Of a stretch of 6,355 nt of DNA, positions 1 to 4,361 are shown piece by piece. A program made the position numbers and the translations under genes. Each line of letters begins with the position of its first letter. Position 1 is the first letter of the stretch. The stretch is taken from contig JAICJM010000214.1 of the NCBI GenBank assembly GCA_025928435.1, forward strand, positions 1 through 6,355, written 5' to 3'. The DNA is from Thermoleophilia bacterium. GTDB taxonomy: Bacteria > Actinomycetota > Thermoleophilia > Gaiellales > JAICJC01. The notes below the pieces were generated by a model that was given only the letters and a program-made list of their open reading frames with translations, did no database searches and had not been told where the DNA came from.

Positions 1-1
1 C

Positions 2-646
2 GTGCGGGTCGCCGTGCAGGCGTTCTCGGCGGTGTGCGGCTCCGCCCAGAGCCTGCACACGAACGCCTTCGACGAGGCGCTCGCGCTCCCGACCGAGCAC
101 AGCGCGACGATCGCGCTCCGCACCCAGCAGATCCTCGCCGCCGAGGCCGGCGCCCTCGACACCGCCGACCCGCTCGCGGGCAGCTACTACGTCGAGGCGC
201 TCACGGACGCGCTCGCGGGCCAGGCCCGGGACCTGATCGGCACGGTCGACGAGCTCGGAGGCGCGGTCGCGGCCATCGAGGAAGGCTGGGTGCAGGATCA
301 GATCGAGCAGGCGGCGTTCGCCCACCACCTGCGGGTGCAGTCGGGCGAGGAGGTGATCGTCGGCGTGAACCGCTACGCCGCTGAGCGGGAGGCGACGATC
401 GAGCTCCACCGCATCGACCCCGAGGCCGAGCGGCGCCAGTGCGAGCGCACCGCCGCGCTGCGGGCCGAGCGCGACTCCGGCGCGGTCGAGTCGGCGCTGG
501 CCGAGGTGCGCGCGGCCGCCGAGGGCGACGCGAACCTGCTCGTCCCGATGCGGTCCGCGCTCCGCGCCCGGGCGACGGTCGGCGAGGTGTGCCAGGTGCT
601 CCGCGACGAGTGGGGCACCCACGACGCGCTGCGCGCACGGCCCTGA
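2..646 (+). CDS. Acyl-CoA (methylmalonyl-CoA type) mutase large subunit, C-terminal part, 5' end outside window
   Basis: Adenosylcobalamin-dependent mutase of the methylmalonyl-CoA mutase family, which interconverts methylmalonyl-CoA and succinyl-CoA in the cytoplasm. The 214 visible residues are the end of the TIM-barrel catalytic domain and the tail after it: SLHTNAFDEALALP (fragment residues 17-30), RTQQIL (40-45), DPLAGSYYVEALTD (56-69), GVNRY (121-125) and LHRIDP (135-140), all typical of the family. The frame is open to the window edge, so the first GTG is internal and not the start. The protein stops soon after the LHRIDP helix with no B12-binding DxHxxG domain, so the cobalamin domain must be a separate small subunit, as in actinobacterial two-part mutases. 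The substrate-choosing residues lie outside the window, so isobutyryl- or hydroxyisobutyryl-CoA mutase cannot be excluded. Carboxylase genes nearby favour the methylmalonyl-CoA route. Confidence 0.92.
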   Translation: MRVAVQAFSAVCGSAQSLHTNAFDEALALPTEHSATIALRTQQILAAEAGALDTADPLAGSYYVEALTDALAGQARDLIGTVDELGGAVAAIEEGWVQDQIEQAAFAHHLRVQSGEEVIVGVNRYAAEREATIELHRIDPEAERRQCERTAALRAERDSGAVESALAEVRAAAEGDANLLVPMRSALRARATVGEVCQVLRDEWGTHDALRARP

Positions 647-648
647 CA

Positions 649-683
649 CTCGGCCACCCGAGGCTCGGGGACAGTCCCCGAGT
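649..683. terminator. Tandem hairpins between converging genes; possible bidirectional terminator built on a REP-like palindrome
   Basis: The 45-nt gap between the mutase stop and the converging sugar transferase stop holds two hairpins. The first is CTCGG (649-653) with CCGAG (658-662) around a 4-nt loop. The second is a perfect 8-bp stem, CTCGGGGA (664-671) with TCCCCGAG (675-682), around a 3-nt loop. It can be extended by a G-T wobble (663/683) and a G-C pair (662/684). ACTCGG (648-653) can instead pair with CCGAGT (678-683), so the two structures compete. The position suits termination from both sides, but there is no U-tract on either strand, so intrinsic termination is inferred only. 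The core resembles a palindrome inside the biotin carboxylase gene. Confidence 0.5.
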
Positions 684-691
684 CGGCGGCG

Positions 692-2251
692 CTACATCGC
701 GCCGCGCGTCTTGCCCATGAGGGCCGGCACGGTGCGCAGGATCAGCTTGATGTCGCCCCAGAGGCTCCAGTTGGTGACGTACAGGTAGTCGAGGACGAGC
801 ATCTGGGAGAACGTCACGTCGCTGCGCCCGCACACCTGCCACAGGCCGGTCAGGCCGGGCGTCAGGTCGAGCCGCCGCAGGCCCCAGTCGTTCACGAACT
901 GGTGCTCGTGCGGGATCAGCGGCCGCGGGCCGACGAGGCTCATCTGACCGCACAGGACGTTCCAGAGCTGCGGGAACTCGTCGATCGAGTACTTGCGCAG
1001 GAACCGGCCCACGGACGTCTGGCGAGGATCGTCGGGGATCTTGAACATGCGCTCGTCGCCGAGCCCGAAGTGGGCGTTCAGGTGCGCCACCTCGGCCTTG
1101 CGCTCCTCGGCGTCCGCCACCATCGTCCGGAACTTGATGATCGTGAACGGCTTCTGGCCGCGCCCGATGCGGACCTGGCGGAAGAAGACCGGGCCGTCGC
1201 TGTTCAGACGGATCGCGATCGCACACGCCAGGAAGAGCGGCGAGAGCACCACCAGGCCGAAGATCGCGCCCATCACGTCCATCGCCCGCTTGGCGAGCCG
1301 GTGGGACGCGCCCAGGATCGGCGGCGTCAGGCCCAGCAACGGCGTGCCCTCGAGCGAGTACACGGCGGCGCGGCTGCCGACGACCTCGAACAGGCGCGGG
1401 ACGATGTCCACCTGCACGCCCATCTCGTTGCAGACGCGGACGACGTCGAGTCCCGCCTGGTGATCGGCCGTGAAGGCCAGGACGACGTGGTCGATGTCGT
1501 TCGTGACGAGCAGCTCGGCCAGGTCGTCGGTCGACCCGAGCACCGGCAGGTGCTGGAGCTCCTCGTGCAGCTGGAGCGGGTTCGGGTCGACGAAGCCGAC
1601 CAGGTCGAGGCCGTAGCTCGGCTGGCGCAGCACCTTGCGCGCGATCTCCTGCCCGACCAGGCCCGCGCCGACCACGACCGCGCGCTGCTTCAGCGCGAGC
1701 TGGCGGCGCAGCAGGGTGCGGGCGATGCTGCGGTAGGCGGGGATCGCCACCGCCGCGAGCGCCCAGAAGGCGACCACGCGGCCGCCGTGGAGGCGCGACG
1801 GACCGACTGCCTGCACCACCGCGAACACGGCGAACGACGCCACCGTGACGCAGTTGAAGATCGGCCACACCTCGTCGAGGGTCGCGTTGTCGGCGCCGAC
1901 GCGGTCGCGCTTGTAGAGGCCGTAGAAGCCGGCCAGCACGCCCCACGCGGGGAGCGCGAGCAGCAGCGGATCGAACCCGATCCCGCCGTGCGTGAGCAGA
2001 TATGCGCTCGCGGCCGCCGTCGTCAGGCCGAGCAGGTCGGCCAGGACAAGCGCCCAGCGGACGGTCGACCGGCGGGTACGGCCGGCCGGCCTTGGACGTC
2101 TGATAACGGCTCGGTGCGCCCTGCCCGGCGCTGTTACCACCGTGCTCAGACCACGGCGTCCTCGCTCCACGCGTAGCGCGGAGGAAGAACGATCTGCTCT
2201 CGCATGCTCGCCCACAGGGTGCCCACCCTCCTCGGAGTTATCGCCTCGCAT
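692..2251 (-). CDS. Polyprenyl glycosylphosphotransferase (WbaP/WcaJ-type bacterial sugar transferase)
   Basis: Integral membrane enzyme that transfers a sugar-1-phosphate from a nucleotide sugar to undecaprenyl phosphate, the first step in building exopolysaccharide or capsule units. The product has 519 residues. A basic, probably disordered N-terminus (1-64) is followed by about four membrane segments (roughly 66-88, 95-113, 129-149, 158-176). Next come a Rossmann-like domain with GAGLVG (195-200), an entry helix (about 326-349), and the catalytic domain with KFRTM (373-377), the DE catalytic pair (424-425, in SIDEFPQLWN), GPRP (441-444) and PGLTGLWQVCGRSD (465-478). Length and order fit full-size family members. 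It is transcribed alone, against its neighbours, and has no functional link to the carboxylase genes. The start is uncertain: M1 lies just after a good -10 and suits leaderless translation, whereas GTG at residue 13 (2213-2215) has GAGGAGG 11 nt upstream. The sugar cannot be told from sequence. Confidence 0.93.
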   Translation of the reverse strand: MRGDNSEEGGHPVGEHARADRSSSALRVERGRRGLSTVVTAPGRAHRAVIRRPRPAGRTRRSTVRWALVLADLLGLTTAAASAYLLTHGGIGFDPLLLALPAWGVLAGFYGLYKRDRVGADNATLDEVWPIFNCVTVASFAVFAVVQAVGPSRLHGGRVVAFWALAAVAIPAYRSIARTLLRRQLALKQRAVVVGAGLVGQEIARKVLRQPSYGLDLVGFVDPNPLQLHEELQHLPVLGSTDDLAELLVTNDIDHVVLAFTADHQAGLDVVRVCNEMGVQVDIVPRLFEVVGSRAAVYSLEGTPLLGLTPPILGASHRLAKRAMDVMGAIFGLVVLSPLFLACAIAIRLNSDGPVFFRQVRIGRGQKPFTIIKFRTMVADAEERKAEVAHLNAHFGLGDERMFKIPDDPRQTSVGRFLRKYSIDEFPQLWNVLCGQMSLVGPRPLIPHEHQFVNDWGLRRLDLTPGLTGLWQVCGRSDVTFSQMLVLDYLYVTNWSLWGDIKLILRTVPALMGKTRGAM

Positions 2252-2285
2252 GGTCGAACGTACCGCGCCTAACTGGTCCCGTCAA
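2252..2285 (-). promoter_or_regulatory. Sigma70-type promoter of the sugar transferase gene
   Basis: Read on the minus strand, TTGACG (2285-2280) and TACGTT (2262-2257) are separated by exactly 17 nt, close to the housekeeping -35/-10 consensus. Only 5 nt lie between the -10 hexamer and the ATG at 2251. Transcription would therefore begin at or within the start codon, which implies either a leaderless message or use of a start further in, such as the GTG at 2215. The position of the start site is inferred, not measured. Confidence 0.6.
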
Positions 2286-2299
2286 GGTGAATCTTCACC
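2286..2299. promoter_or_regulatory. 14-bp perfect dyad beside the -35 of the sugar transferase promoter (operator candidate)
   Basis: GGTGAA-TC-TTCACC is a perfect 6+6 bp inverted repeat with a 2-nt centre, directly adjoining the TTGACG hexamer. It lies in an AT-richer island (about 2286-2315) within otherwise GC-rich DNA. If transcription starts near 2250, the dyad centre lies at about -42.5, where activators that touch RNA polymerase often bind. The binding protein is unknown, and a role as operator is inference. Confidence 0.4.
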
Positions 2300-2320
2300 A
2301 AACCTTTTCAATTGACCCAC

Positions 2321-2408
2321 ACCCGAGTCGCGCGGCCGATGATACCCGTCCGGGCGGGTGTCGGGTTGTCGGGTTCTGCAGGAGGATTCTCCACCCGGCG
2401 ACTCGGGT
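2321..2408. repeat. 11-bp perfect inverted repeat pair flanking the carboxylase beta upstream region
   Basis: ACCCGAGTCGC (2321-2331) and GCGACTCGGGT (2398-2408) are exact reverse complements with 66 nt between them. The right arm ends on the first base of the putative -10 hexamer TAGGCT, so a protein bound there would cover the promoter. The arms are 77 bp apart centre to centre. They could be paired operator sites. Chance occurrence in GC-rich DNA is not excluded. Confidence 0.35.
2341..2374. repeat. Stem-loop plus tandem 8-mer upstream of the carboxylase beta gene
   Basis: GATACCCG (2341-2348) pairs with CGGGTGTC (2355-2362) around the loop TCCGGG, with a single G-T wobble at 2343/2360. 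The right side of the stem runs into a tandem direct repeat, TGTCGGGT TGTCGGGT (2359-2374). All of this lies upstream of the proposed leaderless start at 2421. It would be in RNA only if transcription begins further up, for instance from TTGACC at 2312-2317, which has no good -10 at normal spacing. The function is unknown. Confidence 0.35.
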
Positions 2409-2420
2409 AGGCTCCGCCGG
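2408..2420 (+). promoter_or_regulatory. -10 element of a probable leaderless promoter for the carboxylase beta gene
   Basis: TAGGCT (2408-2413) lies exactly 7 nt before the ATG at 2421, so transcription is expected to begin on or next to the A of the start codon. No ribosome binding site sits at normal distance from this ATG, which agrees with leaderless translation. No clear -35 is seen. The alpha subunit gene shows the same arrangement and spacing. Confidence 0.5.
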
Positions 2421-3980
2421 ATGGCCGAGCACACGACCCGGGAGCGCATCGAGGCCGTCGAGCGGCTGCGGACGGAGGCCGTCAACGCAGGCAGCCCGCG
2501 TGCTGTGGAACGCCAGCATGCTCGGGGCAAGCTCCTCGCGCGCGAGCGCATCGAGCTCCTGCTCGACCCGGGCAGCTTCACCGAGCTCGACGCCTTCGTG
2601 CAGCATCGCAGCCCCAACTTCAACATGATGGAGAACCGCCCGTACGGCGACGGCGTCGTCACCGGCCACGGGACGATCGAGGGCCGGCGCGTGTTCGTGT
2701 TCTCCCAGGACTTCACCGTGTTCGGCGGGTCTCTCGGCGAGGCGTTCGCCGAGAAGATCGTCAAGGTGATGGACATGGCGCTCCGGTACCGCTGCCCCAT
2801 CATCGGGATCAACGACTCCGGCGGCGCCCGCATCCAGGAGGGCGTCGTCTCGCTCGCCGGCTACGCGGACATCTTCGTGCGCAACGTCCGGGCATCCGGC
2901 GTGATCCCCCAGATCTCGCTCATCGTCGGCCCCTGCGCCGGCGGCGCCGTCTACTCGCCTGCGATCACCGACTTCGTGATGATGGCCGAGGGCACGGCGC
3001 ACATGTTCATCACCGGCCCCGAGGTCGTGAAGACCGTGACGGGCGAGGAGGTGAGCTTCGAGGAGCTCGGTGGCGCGACGGCGCACGCGACCCGCTCCGG
3101 CGTCGCCCACTTCACGGCGCCCGACGAGAAGGCGCTCTTCGGCGACTGCCGGTACCTGCTCTCGTTCCTGCCCCAGTCGAGCGGCGACCCGCCGCCGTGG
3201 GAGCCGCCCTCCGATCCGGCCGATCGCATGGACCCCGAGCTCGACACCCTCATCCCGGACGAGCCGGCCAAGCCCTACGACATGCATGACGTCATTCGGC
3301 GGGTTGTGGACGACGGGGAGTTCATGGAGGTGCAGGAGCGCTTCGCCGAGAACATCGTCTGCGGCCTGGCCCGGTTGGGCGGGTACCCGGTCGGGATCGT
3401 CGCGAACCAGCCGCGGGCGCTGGCCGGCGTGCTCGACATCGGAAGCTCGGTCAAGGGCGCCCGGTTCGTCCGCACCTGCGACGCGTTCGGCCTGCCGGTC
3501 GTCACGTTCGTCGACGTCCCCGGCTTCCTGCCCGGGACCGACCAGGAGTGGGGCGGCATCATCCGCCACGGCGCGAAGCTCCTCTACGCCTACTGCGAGG
3601 CCTCCGTGCCGAAGCTGGCCGTGATCACGCGCAAGGCCTACGGCGGCGCCTACGACGTCATGAGCTCGAAGCACGTCGGGGCCGATTTCAACTTCGCGTG
3701 GCCGACGGCCGAGGTGGCCGTGATGGGGCCGGACGGCGCGGTGAACATCGTCTTCCGCAAGGAGCTCGAGGCCGCCGACGACCCGGACACCCGCCGGGCC
3801 GAGCTGGTCGAGGAATACCGCGAGCAGTTCGCGAATCCGTTCACCGCGGCCGAGCGCGGCTACGTCGACGACGTGATCGCGCCCTCGCGGACGCGGCCCG
3901 CCCTCATCACGGCGCTCGAGGCGTCGCGGCGCAAGCGGGTGGAGCGCCCGCAGCGCAAGCACGGCAACATCCCCCTGTGA
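2421..3980 (+). CDS. pccB: Propionyl/acyl-CoA carboxylase beta subunit (carboxyltransferase)
   Basis: Carboxyltransferase of a biotin-dependent acyl-CoA carboxylase: it moves CO2 from carboxybiotin on the alpha subunit to propionyl-CoA, giving methylmalonyl-CoA. The 519 residues match the full length of the PccB/AccD5 family. The N half carries [12 protein letters not shown] (about 101-112), [11 protein letters not shown] (132-142) and the first oxyanion-hole region, [12 protein letters not shown] (170-181). The C half carries [10 protein letters not shown] (about 366-375) and the second oxyanion-hole region, [13 protein letters not shown] (407-419). Asp412 aligns with the residue (422 in Streptomyces PccB) known to govern acyl-CoA choice, and Asp there goes with propionyl-CoA use. 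The protein ends in the usual [11 protein letters not shown] 2421 is preferred over an in-frame GTG at 2358 because the family begins near this Met and the -10 is 7 nt upstream. Acetyl- or longer acyl-CoA use is possible. Confidence 0.95.
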   Translation: MAEHTTRERIEAVERLRTEAVNAGSPRAVERQHARGKLLARERIELLLDPGSFTELDAFVQHRSPNFNMMENRPYGDGVVTGHGTIEGRRVFVFSQDFTVFGGSLGEAFAEKIVKVMDMALRYRCPIIGINDSGGARIQEGVVSLAGYADIFVRNVRASGVIPQISLIVGPCAGGAVYSPAITDFVMMAEGTAHMFITGPEVVKTVTGEEVSFEELGGATAHATRSGVAHFTAPDEKALFGDCRYLLSFLPQSSGDPPPWEPPSDPADRMDPELDTLIPDEPAKPYDMHDVIRRVVDDGEFMEVQERFAENIVCGLARLGGYPVGIVANQPRALAGVLDIGSSVKGARFVRTCDAFGLPVVTFVDVPGFLPGTDQEWGGIIRHGAKLLYAYCEASVPKLAVITRKAYGGAYDVMSSKHVGADFNFAWPTAEVAVMGPDGAVNIVFRKELEAADDPDTRRAELVEEYREQFANPFTAAERGYVDDVIAPSRTRPALITALEASRRKRVERPQRKHGNIPL

Positions 3981-4221
3981 GCGCGGCGCGCGGAATCCCT
4001 TCGGCCACATCGACCTGCGCGTCTCGTCGATGGACGCGGCGCTGCCGTTCTGGACGGAGAGCGCGGCCGAGGTCGACCGCCTGGCCGCGATCGTCGCGGA
4101 CGCGGGCGCGGCCGGCGTGAGCGGCCCGAAGGAGATGCCGTACTCGCCGGGCTACCACGGCGTCTTCTTCGCCGATCCGACGGGCAACCCCCTGGAGATC
4201 TACCATCGCCCGCCGGCCTGA
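3977..4221 (+). pseudogene. VOC/glyoxalase-family gene remnant with frame break at the start and internal deletion
   Basis: The reading frame 3979-4221 gives NPFGHIDLRVSSMDAALPF, the first strand and helix of a vicinal-oxygen-chelate protein with its metal-type His, and then jumps to FWTESAAEVDRLAA and GPKEMPYSPGYHGVFF-DPTGNPLEIYHRP, the last module. Members of this group have about 120-130 residues. Here only some 80 codons remain, and the strands between helix 1 and the second module are absent. There is also no start in frame. A GTG at 3977-3979 overlaps the beta subunit stop (GTGA), but it is off by two bases. Removing one CG from the GCGCGCGG run at 3986-3993 would restore a product beginning V-S-A-A-R-N-P-F-G-H-I. 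The gene was thus probably cotranslated with the beta subunit and later broken twice. An ATG at 4030 could give a 63-residue peptide, which I doubt is functional. It is not methylmalonyl-CoA epimerase by its motifs. Confidence 0.75.
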
Positions 4222-4351
4222 CCTCCGGATCGAACCCGAGCCGACGCCGCAGGAGGCCGAGGCGGTGCGCCAGGCCCTGGCGGCGCTCGGGCTGATCGAG
4301 CCGCCCGCCGCCGAGCCGGAGCCGCCCGGCGACGGCGAAGCGGCCCCGTAG
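4202..4351 (+). CDS. Small frame resembling an acyl-CoA carboxylase epsilon subunit, no canonical start
   Basis: Between the VOC remnant and the alpha subunit gene, one frame ending in TAG at 4349-4351 reads as a small acidic protein: LRIEPEPTPQEAEAVRQALA, then ALGLIEPPAAEPEPPGDGEA. The helix after P-T-P-Q-E recalls actinobacterial carboxylase epsilon subunits, small proteins with a P-T-x-E-E helix that help hold alpha and beta together. The location between beta and alpha genes fits. Almost every third base is G or C, and the composition (Ala, Glu, Leu, Pro) is protein-like, while other frames give Arg-rich text. However, the frame is open only from 4121 and has no ATG, GTG or TTG; the codons before LRIEP read through the end of the VOC remnant. 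It may use an unusual start (ATC at 4205), have lost its start, or be a remnant. The left boundary given is arbitrary. Confidence 0.35.
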   Translation, partial: TIARRPDLRIEPEPTPQEAEAVRQALAALGLIEPPAAEPEPPGDGEAAP

Positions 4352-4361
4352 AATCGCGCCC
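4349..4361 (+). promoter_or_regulatory. -10 element of a probable leaderless promoter for the carboxylase alpha gene
   Basis: TAGAAT (4349-4354) is a near-consensus -10 followed by 7 nt and then the GTG start at 4362. There is no purine-rich ribosome binding site in the gap, and no clear -35 is visible upstream. The first three bases of the hexamer are also the TAG stop of the epsilon-like frame. The element would let the alpha subunit be expressed independently of the damaged genes upstream. Confidence 0.5.

Noticed and set aside
201..1946. Long minus-strand open frame (581 codons) crossing the mutase and transferase
   Set aside because: It spans two unrelated real genes, is Arg/Pro-rich, and has no recognisable domain.
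2080..2091. GGCCGGCCGGCC self-complementary run
   Set aside because: It lies in the coding sequence for the Arg/Pro/Gly-rich N-terminus of the transferase and is expected from the base composition.
902..2176. Long plus-strand open frame (424 codons) opposite the sugar transferase
   Set aside because: It translates to low-complexity Arg/Asp/His/Val text without motifs, while the minus strand gives a full-length, motif-complete enzyme. It is a GC-rich shadow.
2380..2385. AGGAGG as ribosome binding site for the beta subunit
   Set aside because: It is 35 nt before the ATG at 2421, and no ATG, GTG or TTG lies at normal distance after it.
2358..2420. Upstream GTG start adding 21 residues to the beta subunit
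   Set aside because: The added residues are not typical of the family, the GTG lies within a stem-loop and repeat without a ribosome binding site, and the -10 at 2408-2413 points to the ATG at 2421.
2295..4010. Long minus-strand open frame (571 codons) opposite the carboxylase beta gene
   Set aside because: It is antisense shadow of a conserved protein; its His/Val/Asp/Arg-rich text has no family motifs.
3977..4221. Methylmalonyl-CoA epimerase, which is also a VOC protein and would complete the pathway
   Set aside because: The surviving motifs (PYSPGYHGVFF, DPTGNPLEIYH) are those of generic glyoxalase-like VOC proteins, not of epimerases.
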